Below the pieces are notes generated by a model. That model was given only the letters and a program-made list of their open reading frames with translations. It did no database searches and had not been told where the DNA came from. DNA of 60,000 nucleotides from Adiantum capillus-veneris (taxonomy: Eukaryota > Streptophyta > Polypodiopsida > Polypodiales > Pteridaceae), in the NCBI GenBank assembly GCA_014529385.2, contig CM043971.1:82257340-82317339 (forward strand). The letters run 5' to 3'. Below, in pieces: positions 43,851 through 56,314 of the stretch (its first letter is position 1; every line of letters starts with the position of its first letter). The translations under genes and the position numbers were made by a program.

Positions 43851-43909
<59 letters not shown>
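43851..43909. repeat. (CT)n microsatellite
   Basis: About 29 CT units next to the H3-like fragment. Confidence 0.95.
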
Positions 43910-43912
<3 letters not shown>

Positions 43913-44059
43913 AGTGGCATTATGGTGCACAGGTGCCATTTTGTGATAAATAGATATATATCCGTGCATCATTGTGCACACTGGTCCAAGTCATGGTCAT
44001 ATATCATTTTGGACACTAGAAGTAGTTGATATAACATTTCTTTTCATCTTTATTATACA

Positions 44060-44121
<62 letters not shown>

Positions 44122-44366
44122 TCCTTTCCCTGCCCTGACTCTACTTTTGCTCCCTCGGATCATTCCCATATCTCTCTACCTCTCCATGAGAAAGTGTTAT
44201 TATGGTGCGTGGATGCCATTTTGCTAAAAATAGAATCCTATACGCGCACCATTGTGCAAACTGGTCAAAATCATGGGATAATGGTCATTTTGGCCTTATG
44301 AAGTGGTCCCAATAACATACCATTTTATCTTTAGCGTATACGCATACACACACACACACACACACA

Positions 44367-44401
<35 letters not shown>
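43910..44401 (+). repeat. Two diverged units, each ending in (CT)n
   Basis: A unit beginning GAAAGTGGCATTATGGTGC (43910) with CATTGTGCACACTGGTC and ending in (CT)n at 44064-44113 is repeated from GAAAGTGTTATTATGGTGC (44190) with CATTGTGCAAACTGGTC, ending in (CA)n 44345-44366 and (CT)n 44370-44401. Confidence 0.75.
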
Positions 44402-44403
<2 letters not shown>

Positions 44404-46540
44404 CCAAGCGGATTGAGAATTTTGGTAACTTGAGTCTTATGGATATGTACACACATTGTAGGCAATTATATGAGCAAGCAAATGCTGAAAAATTGTCATT
44501 TTATGGTTCACTCCCATGTATGCCTTCTTTTTTTACTATTGAGGATGTATGCAGTGGGCTTGAAATGTTGGCCACTCGCAAAGAGATCTTCAAGGTATCA
44601 AGCGGGAGATGATCAAATGGACGGGAGATTTTATCCATGAGTGGATGTGTGATATGTTCAACCTTGCACTTCAACATGGTATGCCTTATGATTGGAGTAC
44701 TAATTGGATTAAGCCTTTGCATAAAGGAGGGGATGTAAAGAATGTAAACAACTACCGGACTATAATGATTGGGTCTCTTATGGGAAAGTTGTTTGGATGC
44801 ATAATGGAGATGAAATTAAGTGATTGGACTGAAGATAATGAAAAGTGTGCAAAGGGACAAGTGGGTTTTTGTCGATGCCATAGCACCATTGATCATCTTG
44901 TCACTCTTTGTGTTCTCATGGAGGAAAGTCGGTTGAAAGACAAGCGATTGTATTGTTGTTTTGTGGACTTTAAGAAAGCCTTTGATATGATTCCACGTAA
45001 CAATCTGTGGAGAAGGATGGAAGAACTCCAAGTGCCAAGTGAGTTTATGCTTGCGGTTTCTCAAATCTATGAGAAGGTGATTTGTCAATTGTGCATGGGA
45101 AGAGAAATTTCAGAAATTTTTGTAGCACTATTGGGGTTAAACAAGGATGTCCATTGTCACCAACTCTCTTTGGTCTATGCATCGATCAATTGGAACAAAT
45201 GGTACTTGACTTTATGCAAGAAGAAGGCATTGAAGAGGTCACTATGTGCAAATACGGTAATCATGCTTTTGTTGTATGCGGATGATGTAGTGCTTCTAGC
45301 ACACACTTTAGAAGATGTACAAAAGATTATGGTTGTCCTTGAGAACTTTTTCTTGCATAGTGGGCTGATTGTGAACGAACCCAAGACAAAGGTTATGCTT
45401 GTGAAAACCAACCATAAGGAGAAGCCATGCATTGTGTACAACAATGAAACACTTGGAGTTGTTAAGAGCTTTAAGTACCTTGGCCTTGAGGTTCTGTCCA
45501 ATTACAAGTGGCATGAATGTGCTATGCATCGTTTGGAAGCAGGAAAGAGAGTATATTATGCATTTGAGAACATGTGTAATGAGGGAAACATCAAGTGTTG
45601 GGTTCTCAAGAAGTATCTTTTTGATGCATTGGTGACACCGGTTCTTCTTTATGGAGTTGAAGTGTGGGGCGGGAGCATCTCAAAGTCTACTTGGAAAGAG
45701 TTTGAGAATGTCCAAAAGCGTTTTCTCACAAATTTTCTCCAAGTGAAGACACAAACACCATATATGCTCCTGCTTCTTGAGTCGGGATGTCTTCCAATTG
45801 AGGTTATGGGCATGGAAAGGGTTGTGGAGTACATGATAAAGATGCGTCAAAACCCCTCACATCAACTTCCTACAATTGCATGGGAAGCAAGCAAAAAAGT
45901 TCAAAAGACGCATAAAAGCAAGATCTTAAGCACGAGATGGATGCAAGACATAAAGAAGGGGTTTGGGAGATGGGATGCATTACACTTAGTACATGATGCT
46001 TCAATTGACTCTCAAGTGAATGAATACGCCAATGTATTACGGCTTGGGAGAAATCCGGTGGGTCACGCTTCATACATTACACCACCCATATTGCCCCCAA
46101 CTACAAAACCATGTTCTTCGCTGAAAGAGAAAACCGTACTCACAGCTACATGCTTGAGTCTCTCCCTTTGTCGGTGGTACGCACTATCGCAGCCATTCGT
46201 CTTAGCTCCCATTTTCTTTGATGTGAGATAGGGCGTTGGGGCAATGGACAAGAGTCAAATCAATTGTGCACATTATGCTCACTGCAAGTTCAAGAGTCTA
46301 AGTACCACACACTACTAGAGTGCTCAGCTTTTGGTCACATCTGAACTTGCTTCTCTCACATTTTCAGCCATAACTTAGACCTACACACTTTCCTCTCCCA
46401 GCGAAAGTGTGGGCTCTCCATTGCGACTCTCATCACCACAATTTTGGAGCATCAAGAGTCACTCTTCAGCCATACACATACTACATCACATGTAACTTTG
46501 GTCCCATAGGTCATATTTGACCTTCGAGGACGATAATAAA
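44402..46540 (+). pseudogene. LINE (non-LTR) reverse transcriptase, 5'-truncated
   Basis: Non-LTR reverse transcriptase. A short frame (44430-44612) holds FTIEDVCSGLEMLATRK. After a frameshift near 44580 the frame 44609-46231 continues: DWSTNWIKPLHKGGD, NYRTIMIGSLMGKLFG, CCFVDFKKAFDMIPR, LLLYADDVVLLA (catalytic YADD, 45275-45286), KTKVM and FKYLGLEV. The conserved GVKQGCPLSPTLFGLC lies in another frame (about 45115-45250), so two opposite frameshifts bracket it. After 46180 the C-terminal CTLC...H...C region (about 46255-46330) is again in another frame. No endonuclease domain precedes it. The 3' end GATAATAAAATCTAT runs into (CT)n. Confidence 0.85.
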
Positions 46541-46541
46541 A

Positions 46542-46544
<3 letters not shown>

Positions 46545-46598
<54 letters not shown>
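46545..46598. repeat. (CT)n microsatellite at the LINE 3' end
   Basis: About 27 CT units starting directly after AATAAAATCTAT. Confidence 0.95.
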
Positions 46599-46601
<3 letters not shown>

Positions 46602-46756
46602 GTTTCCCTTCCCTTAATCTACTTCCCTCTGTATGCCTCTCTCTTAGACATGCATGTATATATAGAATTTGGTTTGCTTTGAAGGACATCCAGACCTTCA
46701 CTGTTGTCACCTTGTGTGATGCTCTTTTGAGCTATGGTTTTTGTCTCTGTCTCAAT

Positions 46757-46761
46757 CCCCC

Positions 46762-46815
<54 letters not shown>
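46757..46815. repeat. Poly-C followed by (CT)n
   Basis: Sixteen C (46757-46772), then CT to 46815. Confidence 0.95.
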
Positions 46816-46819
<4 letters not shown>

Positions 46820-47465
46820 GGTGTTGCACTAAGCATGCCAACAAATGTGGTACAACCCATAAACTGTGAGAATGACATCTCTATTAAAATTGTACGGTGC
46901 AATAAATGCCCACTAGTTACATTTAGTTTTTTGACACGTGTAAAGAATGTAGTGGTTATTTACCGTGCATGGTGGCAATGGTAATATGAATGCCTAAATT
47001 TTGAGAGAGAGGGAAAGAGAGAGAAAGAGAATGACAAGGAGGGCAAGAACGAGGAAGAGAGAGAAAGAGACCGAGACAGACGCAATGTGGTTTAGGGTGA
47101 GTGAGAGAGAGAGTCAAAGAGATAAAGAGAGATACACTTAGAGGTTGTACACACACACAGAGGGACGACGAGAGAGATAGGCACAAACACACACACACAC
47201 ACACACACAGGTACACAAAGTTGTTGTGAGACAGTAGAGAGTGAAGGCTTGAAGTGTGCCCAAGGTATCAGTGAAGTTTACATCTCTAGAAGGTTGCCAT
47301 GCCAAGCCCAGAAAAAGGTAACAAAAATGTACATTTGTGTAGCAAAAATTTGCATAAAATTGTTTTCGTCATGATAAACACCTGTGAACATTCATTTAGG
47401 ACCTACGCCACGTGATGGTTCACCTGTTGTTGTTTATTTCTTCTACGCGCGGTTTTGGTGTCAAT

Positions 47466-47468
<3 letters not shown>
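46816..47468. other. Purine-rich intergenic sequence
   Basis: Rich in GAGAGA and (CA)n (47187-47209). No gene recognised. Confidence 0.5.
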
Positions 47469-49528
<2,060 letters not shown>

Positions 49529-50447
49529 TTTTAGCAGCAAGCTAACACGGATAACATTTTTCGGAGTTCTCTTTGTAAAACACTTATTATTTTGATAAGT
49601 TGGGAATATTGTAACTCCTATTTTCTCGAATAAACTCTATAATTAATGAGCCGGGGCTACAAGCTTCCAGATTGTATCAACTTGTCATTGCCCAGCTTTG
49701 TAGAACTCTAGATTATTAGTTTTGACCACCCAAAAACCTTGGCTAAGGTATAAAAGCCTATTTTTGTAAGTTTTTTATAAGTTTTGGATAATGAAATACA
49801 CAACGTGAGCTAACGGCGCTCACTCCTCTCCTTCTCGCGCCTCCTACTCCCTCCCCGGTTGTCACATTGCAGTCGCGTTTGTTACATTGCACCACAGGTA
49901 AGAGCTCTATGCATTGACGTAAACACATCACAGTATTTTGTAGCTTTTGGTGTCGCCGAACCCACGGCCTAATTTCATCATAACTAGGAATTTACACTTT
50001 CAAATCAAAAACTAAGCATAGGTGGGGTATTGGGGCATCATTGCTAAGCATTTAGATGCATTCTGGGTCGAAAACAACTAGGTCAAAAATCCAATGCTGT
50101 TAATAATCGCGATTTTGGAACCTGGCCTAAGTGGGGTTTGTGATCATAAGCATGTGTGCTTAGGTCTTATAAACATGTCCTAGAAGTTTCGTTACGTTTG
50201 GATGTCATTTGATGCTGTAATGGATGTGATTTGTTTGCCGATGAGCGATTGGCTTTTAGTGATTTCAGTCACTTGAGTGTAGCTTGAGTTAGATGCGAGT
50301 TGTTAGTTGTTTTCTGAGAGATTGACAACCTCTTCTAGCCTCTATGCACTAGTCGAGTCAGCTTCATCCCATGGATTGACAAATTAATCGTGGTTCTCGC
50401 TAATATTGCAATAAGATAGGATGGTGAGGTTAAACATGCGTCCCACA
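49529..50447 (+). repeat. 5' LTR of Ty3/gypsy family B, copy 2
   Basis: About 919 bp, homologous to 2890-3694 and ending CCCACA. It includes GGTATAAAAGCC (about 49747-49758), a good TATA-box candidate missing from copy 1. The left edge is approximate because the terminal TG is not preserved. Confidence 0.7.
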
Positions 50448-50449
50448 TT

Positions 50450-50467
50450 TGGTGCCGCTGCCGGGGA
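50450..50467 (+). other. Primer-binding site, tRNA-Asp type
   Basis: TGGTGCCGCTGCCGGGGA differs at two positions from the tRNA-Asp complement used by plant Tat/Athila-type elements. It begins two bases after the LTR. Confidence 0.7.
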
Positions 50468-52052
50468 TCGAAGAGACCTAAACTAGGGAAAAACACGAGC
50501 GTCTTGTGAAGTTATCCTTTAACTTCCTCTAGGTTCACTTAGAGTTCAAAACTTTCTTTTAGAACCGCATAGCTTAAGATTGTTGTCTTTTGCTGTGTAG
50601 AGGTAGCTTGGAAGTAATCATACTTGCTGAGTGCCTTTAGGATTATAGGATTGTAGATTTGGATTAGGATTTGAAGAATGATTGGTAGACGAGACAAGTC
50701 TTAAGATTAGTGCTCAAAAAACCATAAAAGATAAGAAAACGAGTGTTGTGGACACTTTCCACAACCCTATTGCATGAGAATCTAGGAGTAGGGTAAGTAG
50801 GATCCGAGGTGATTTCAGAACATTGCTCTCTCTGAAAGAATCAAGTGTGAGTTGTTATTGGAAGTTGCAGGTCTACAGCTAGAAATAGCTCGAAACCACT
50901 CAATCCGACTGGAGAGTAAGCCTAAAAGTTGTCTGAACTAGTGCTCAAAGACACTTTGAGGTAAAAAATTTAAGAGTTGGCCAAAACTCATATTATTTAC
51001 TTTTTCTTGACATTTTAGACCAAATTAAGTTTTTTCTTGATTCATAAGCTTCAAATAGCTCATATAAAGACTATCTTTGAAAAATTTACAAAAAAGTGTT
51101 CATTTCAAGCCTGAAGTTAATAATCGCGATTATTAACTTTTCGCTCTAAATTGACCAAGGTTCATACCATTGACTCATTGCATGTGTACAAACAACTTTT
51201 GTAAAGGCCCAAGAGATTTGGATCACCAAACTGGCAAAAAACTGGGTAAAAACTAAAGTTTGTACTGACTTTTTGAATCTTGAGTGTAACTTGGGAAAAA
51301 AATTGTCCAAACTTGTTAAAAATTGATTCATAGGCTTATATTGATGTGACAAACATGAGTACATGCTCAGTTGACCAAAAAGATGCAAAAACTTGTCAGT
51401 TGTGTAAATAATCACGATTATTTACATCTACCCCATTTTTCAATTTTTGTGACCAAGTCAGCATACCACTAGTTTTAACATGTTGTAATAAGCGCACAAA
51501 CCAAATTTGGTAAGATTTGGATCACTGGATTGAAAATGTGACTAAAATTGCAAAGTTAGTCTGCGGACAGGAAATTGGTGACCATTTGACCAAAAAAATT
51601 ATAAACTTGATGAAACTTGGCTAGTGACCTTAACTTGAGGTGCTTAACAAATCTGTGCCAAAGTTGGGGCAAAAAGTTGCAAAAATATAGTTGGACTAAA
51701 TAATCACGATTATTTACATCTGTTTCAAAACTTGAGAATTTTGCACATTTGAGTATACCACAAGCAAGCATATCAAGTAGACCTCACAAATCAATTTTGG
51801 TGAAAATTTGGATCGCAAAAGTGAGACATAAGCCAGATTCTCAAAATCAGAATCTGCGGACACAAAACAGTGATAAACTTGATCAGATTTTGTCCAAACT
51901 GTTGAAACTTGTCCAGGGACTTTAACAAGTTGTATACTTGCCAAACGAATCCAAAAAGTGCCAAAAACTGACAAAAGTAAATAATCGTGATTATTTACTA
52001 CTGCTATCTAGAGACATCAATTTTGACTTTTGAACTTATACAGTGTTAGACC
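50468..52052 (+). mobile_element. Leader of gypsy family B, copy 2, with palindrome-bearing repeats
   Basis: A non-coding leader of about 2 kb once the nested copia is removed (continuing at 57599). From 51116 it holds diverged tandem units of 281-292 bp. Each carries a palindrome with core TAAATAATCRYGATTATTTA or TTAATAATCGCGATTATTAA, at 51116-51137, 51404-51425, 51696-51717 and 51977-51998. Shared phrases such as AGATTTGGATCAC and CTGCGGACA recur between units. Confidence 0.75.
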
Positions 52053-52244
52053 TGAAGGAGTACGAGCAGAAGTGCGACGCGAGAGAGAGTGCGAGAAGAA
52101 GAGCACGACGATATGGTGAACTCGCTCTACTGTAATGTGTAGAGCATAGTGAGTTCTTATTAGGTTTTAACAAAAGAATATGTGTACATACCTGGCGGCC
52201 CGCCCACTTACCTGGGCGACCACATTGGGCTTTATACCCCAACA
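52053..52244 (-). repeat. 3' LTR of copia element
   Basis: 192 bp. On - it runs TGTTGGGGTATAAAGCCC...CTCCTTCA. Same length as the other LTR. Confidence 0.95.
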
Positions 52245-52255
52245 ACCTCCCACTT
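52245..52255 (-). other. Polypurine tract of copia element
   Basis: On - it reads AAGTGGGAGGT directly before the 3' LTR, the expected site and composition for priming plus-strand DNA. Confidence 0.85.
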
Positions 52256-52333
52256 AAAGTCCAATGTGGTACTTTAAGTGTGAGAGAAGCTACTATACAA
52301 GCTAATATACAAGAGATGTAGAGAAGTGATGTA

Positions 52334-55300
52334 CTACCCTACACCTAACTGCTTGCGAAAATGCGCAAAGCTCTCTGAGGGAAGTCCTTTTGTAAGTAGA
52401 TCAGCAGGATTTTCTATGGTGTGAACTTTGACAAGCTGACGTTGCTTATCCTCGAGCATTTCCCTGATGAAATGATACTTCACATCCACATGCTTTGTCT
52501 TTGAGTGATAAACTGGATTGCGAGCCAATTGTATAGCACTTTGACTATCACAATATAACACAGGAATCTCTTCTTTGATTCCCAAATCTGTTACTAGTCG
52601 ATTAAGCCAAATTGATTCTTTGCATGCCTCTGATGCTGCAACATATTCAGTCTCTGTAGTAGACTGAGTAACACAATCTTGTAATCTAGAACGCCATGAT
52701 ACTGCTCCACCAGCCAATGTAAAGACATACCCTGACGTAGACCTTCGGTTGTCTAAGTCACCTGCATAATCTGAGTCTGTAAAACCCTTTACACTTAGTT
52801 CCTGACTCCCATAGCATATACGCATACTCTTTGTAGCTTTCAGGTATCTCAATATTCCTTTCACTGCCTCCCAATGTTTCTTGCCTGGGTTTGACATGTA
52901 TCGACTTACTACTCCCACTGCAAATGCAATGTCTGGGCGAGTAGCAATCATTGCATACATCAAACTACCCACTGCAGACGCATATGGAATCTTATCCATT
53001 TCAGCCTGTTCTTCCTCAGACACAGGACAATCTTGTTTGCTAAGTTTCACATATGGTGGCAATGGAACACTCAATGCCTTTCCCTTCTCCATATTGAAGC
53101 GTTGCAAAACCTTGTCAGTATACTCTGTTTGAGATAACCAAATCAACTTCTTTGATCTGTCTCTCTCAATGCGCATACCAAGTATATGACTTGCCTCACC
53201 CATGTCTTTCATGTCAAACGATTTTGCCATCTTTGACTTCAAAGCTGAAATTTCTTCCAAGTGCTTGCCAGCAATCAACATGTCATGCACATACAAAATA
53301 AGGATCAGCCAACTGCCATCCTTAGCCTTCTTTGTATATAGACAGTGATTGAACTCACTACGTTTGTAGCCTTGAGAAAGCATAAACTTGTGGAATTTAT
53401 GGTACCATGCCCTCGGTGATTGTTTTAAGCCATAAAGACTCTTTAACAACTGGCATACCCAATCTTCCTTGCCTTTCTCAACAAACCCTTCTGGCTGCTG
53501 CATGTAAATTTCCACATCTAAATCACCATGCAAGAACGCTGTCTTGACATCCATTTGGTGCAACACCAAATCTAATATGGCAACCAATGCAAGAAAGCAT
53601 CTCAATGTAGTCATTTTGACCACCGGAGAGAAGACTTCATCAAAGTCAATGCCTTGTTCTTGCTTAAAGCCCTTGGCAACAAGCCTTGCTTTGTACTTTG
53701 GCTGACTATCATGAGCGGTGATCTTATACCTGTAAACCCATTTACAGGGTAGATCCTTTTTACCCCGTGGTAATTTAACTAGCTTCCATGTCTGGTTTTT
53801 ATGCAGAGCTGTCATCTCTGACTGCATGGCCAATTGCCAATTCCCGGAGTCCTTCATTTGCACTGCTTCCTTGTAACATGAAGGCTCATTGCAATCAGTC
53901 AACATGACATAGTTCATAGATGGAACAAACCTATCAGGAGGTCGCGTGACACGTCCAGATCTACGCACAATAGGTGGCTCAGGCTTAGCCACAACCTGTG
54001 GTTCCACTCTATCCTGTCCTTGCTCCTCTTGAGCCCTGACATTTTGTCTTGCACGTGCAGGTCCATCTTCTTGGAAGACAACTCTTCTAATCTCCTCAAC
54101 CCTCTCTGGTTTAGAATGATATTTGGATTCATGAAAGTGAACATCATTGCTGCGGACAACCTTTCTAGATTCGGGATCCCAAAGTCTGTACCCCATCTCA
54201 CCAGAATTACCATAGCTTAGGAAGATGCACTTTCTACTCTTTGGCTCAAGTTTGTTCCTAAATTCCTTTGGAACGTGAGTATATGCCTCACAGCCAAAGA
54301 CTCTGAGATGCTTGTATGAGGGAATTTTGCCTGACCATACCATCTCTGGCACTGAATCCTTCTGCAAAACCTTGCTAGGAGATCTATTTACAAGATGAAC
54401 AGCTGTTGATACAGCTTCAGTCCAAAACCCATTTGGCAGCTGTGCATTAGACAACATACTTCTGACCTTCTCTTGTATGGTCCTATTCATCCTCTCAGCA
54501 ACACCATTTTGAGGAGGATTGTAAGGAGCAGTAAGTTCACGTTTTATACCTTTTGACTCACAAAAGTCCTGAAAGGCCTTTGAAACATACTCTCCACCAT
54601 TGTCAGTGCGTAAGCATTTAAGCTTCTTGCCACTCTGATTCTCCACAAGTGTCACAAACGTTTTGAAAACACTAAACGCTTCATCCTTGTGCTTGAGAAA
54701 GTAAACCCATACTTTCCTCGAGTAATCATCTATAAATGTCATAAAGTAAGAAGCTCCCCCTAGAGATAGGTTAGGCATAGGTCCACACAAATCACTATGA
54801 ACAAGTGCCAACTGTGTATCTCTTCTACTGCTTCTATGCTTATGTGGCTGCTGTGTTTGCTTACCATACAGACAATGTTCACAGAATTCAGAATCATTAA
54901 ATGAAAATCCAGGCAAATAACCAGAACGAGACAAGATTTCCATTCCCTTCTTGGACATATGTCCTAACCGGCTATGCCATAAAGAAACGTTGGGCTGCTC
55001 AGTTACATTGATTACATTTTTAGAGACATTTGATACATAAATCATGTAAAGTCCTCCAGACTTTACTCCATGTGCTACTGTCATAGAACCTTTGGATATC
55101 TTCCACATGTTCTGTCCAAAAGTGGTGACGTAGCCAGCATCATCAAGTAAACCTGTGCTGATCAAGCTCTTTGTAATTGCAGGAACATGTCTCACATTCT
55201 TCAGCGTGAAAGAAGAGCCATTCTGAAACTTCAATTGAACATCTCCAACACCTAAGATCTCACATGTCTGCCCATTGCCTAGCCGAACATGATCTTTAGT

Positions 55301-56314
55301 GGTCACATAAGAGGTAAACCACTCCTTGTTTGGAGACACATGAAGTGATGCCCCTGAGTCTATAATCCAGTCACTCAGTGCATTTCCATCAGATGCTGTA
55401 AGAAGAGCTGAGTCCATTGTATTCTTCAAGAAGTAGATGTCTCCTGACACTAGACTGTCATCCTCTGCAACAGTGTTTGTCACATTTATTTCTTGAATCT
55501 TCATTGAGGACTTGTTCTTCTCACCATGGTCTTCAGCTTTCTCTTTGCCTTTTTCTGCTTTCCATTCTCTACAGTCTCTTTTCATGTGACCCTTCTTGCC
55601 ACAATGGTAGCATTCTATGTCACTCTTGCCTTTAGCACTGCGGGACTTGCTACGAGACTGACTCCTCTTTCCACCTTTGTACTTTTCTTTGGTTCTTCCC
55701 CTGACAACTAAGGCTGTTCCTTTGCCTTTGTCCATTGTCTTTCTATTGGTTTCTTCAGTAAGCAGACTTCCTTCTACACCTGCTATGTTCAAACCATCTG
55801 GAGGTGCAGAATTACTCAAAGCTGTGCGAAAAGTGTCCCAACTTTCCGGCAATGTGATCAACAGGAACATAGCTCTAACAGGTTCATCAAACTTGACACC
55901 TTGAGCTGACAACTGACTATAGATTGTGTTGAATTCATTCAGATGATTGGACATAGGTGTCCCTTCTTTCATCTTCAAGTCAACAAGCTTCTTAAGCCAG
56001 TATACATGTGAAGCTGCACTCTGCTTCTCATAAAGATCACTCAGCTTTAACCATGCTTGATAAGCCGACATCTCGTCTGCTACATTGAAGTAAACGCTTT
56101 CTGCCAAAGTCAGCATAATGGTAGAAAGTGCCAATTCATCCATTTCGCTCCATTCATCTTCGTCCATATCTTCTGGTTTTATCCCCTTGAGCTTTATAGG
56201 TTTTATCTGCTTCTTTTGTACCAACACGTGCCAAATCTGCTGCTTCCACAATGGGAAATTGGTTCCATCCAGCTTCTTGATATTGTAAAGAGCAGTGTCC
56301 TGTGATCCAGCCAT
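52334..56314 (-). CDS. Copia gag-pol polyprotein, intact frame
   Basis: 1326 residues in Copia order gag-protease-integrase-reverse transcriptase-RNase H. Gag covers about 1-230 with a zinc knuckle (C235, C238, H243, C248). The protease has DSGAS with Asp319. Integrase has an HHCC finger (H447, H452, C478, C481) and catalytic D508, D571 and E607 with 35 residues between the last two. Reverse transcriptase has MDVKTAFLHGDL (Asp922) and YVHD at 1008-1011. RNase H has D1180, the STTETEY segment and D1256. Length is normal for a plant copia. The start Met begins the typical gag opening (LDGTNFPLWKQQIW). The codon for residue 1010 (53285-53287 on +) is CAT, giving His where the family has the catalytic Asp of YVDD, so self-copying should fail. 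All other key residues I checked are present. Confidence 0.95.
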   Translation of the reverse strand: MAGSQDTALYNIKKLDGTNFPLWKQQIWHVLVQKKQIKPIKLKGIKPEDMDEDEWSEMDELALSTIMLTLAESVYFNVADEMSAYQAWLKLSDLYEKQSAASHVYWLKKLVDLKMKEGTPMSNHLNEFNTIYSQLSAQGVKFDEPVRAMFLLITLPESWDTFRTALSNSAPPDGLNIAGVEGSLLTEETNRKTMDKGKGTALVVRGRTKEKYKGGKRSQSRSKSRSAKGKSDIECYHCGKKGHMKRDCREWKAEKGKEKAEDHGEKNKSSMKIQEINVTNTVAEDDSLVSGDIYFLKNTMDSALLTASDGNALSDWIIDSGASLHVSPNKEWFTSYVTTKDHVRLGNGQTCEILGVGDVQLKFQNGSSFTLKNVRHVPAITKSLISTGLLDDAGYVTTFGQNMWKISKGSMTVAHGVKSGGLYMIYVSNVSKNVINVTEQPNVSLWHSRLGHMSKKGMEILSRSGYLPGFSFNDSEFCEHCLYGKQTQQPHKHRSSRRDTQLALVHSDLCGPMPNLSLGGASYFMTFIDDYSRKVWVYFLKHKDEAFSVFKTFVTLVENQSGKKLKCLRTDNGGEYVSKAFQDFCESKGIKRELTAPYNPPQNGVAERMNRTIQEKVRSMLSNAQLPNGFWTEAVSTAVHLVNRSPSKVLQKDSVPEMVWSGKIPSYKHLRVFGCEAYTHVPKEFRNKLEPKSRKCIFLSYGNSGEMGYRLWDPESRKVVRSNDVHFHESKYHSKPERVEEIRRVVFQEDGPARARQNVRAQEEQGQDRVEPQVVAKPEPPIVRRSGRVTRPPDRFVPSMNYVMLTDCNEPSCYKEAVQMKDSGNWQLAMQSEMTALHKNQTWKLVKLPRGKKDLPCKWVYRYKITAHDSQPKYKARLVAKGFKQEQGIDFDEVFSPVVKMTTLRCFLALVAILDLVLHQMDVKTAFLHGDLDVEIYMQQPEGFVEKGKEDWVCQLLKSLYGLKQSPRAWYHKFHKFMLSQGYKRSEFNHCLYTKKAKDGSWLILILYVHDMLIAGKHLEEISALKSKMAKSFDMKDMGEASHILGMRIERDRSKKLIWLSQTEYTDKVLQRFNMEKGKALSVPLPPYVKLSKQDCPVSEEEQAEMDKIPYASAVGSLMYAMIATRPDIAFAVGVVSRYMSNPGKKHWEAVKGILRYLKATKSMRICYGSQELSVKGFTDSDYAGDLDNRRSTSGYVFTLAGGAVSWRSRLQDCVTQSTTETEYVAASEACKESIWLNRLVTDLGIKEEIPVLYCDSQSAIQLARNPVYHSKTKHVDVKYHFIREMLEDKQRQLVKVHTIENPADLLTKGLPSESFAHFRKQLGVG

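Noticed and set aside
44816-46073. Open frames on - within the LINE
   Set aside because: They are antisense to a clear reverse transcriptase.
54020-56305. Open frames on + opposite the copia polyprotein
   Set aside because: They are antisense shadows of an intact coding frame without motifs of their own.
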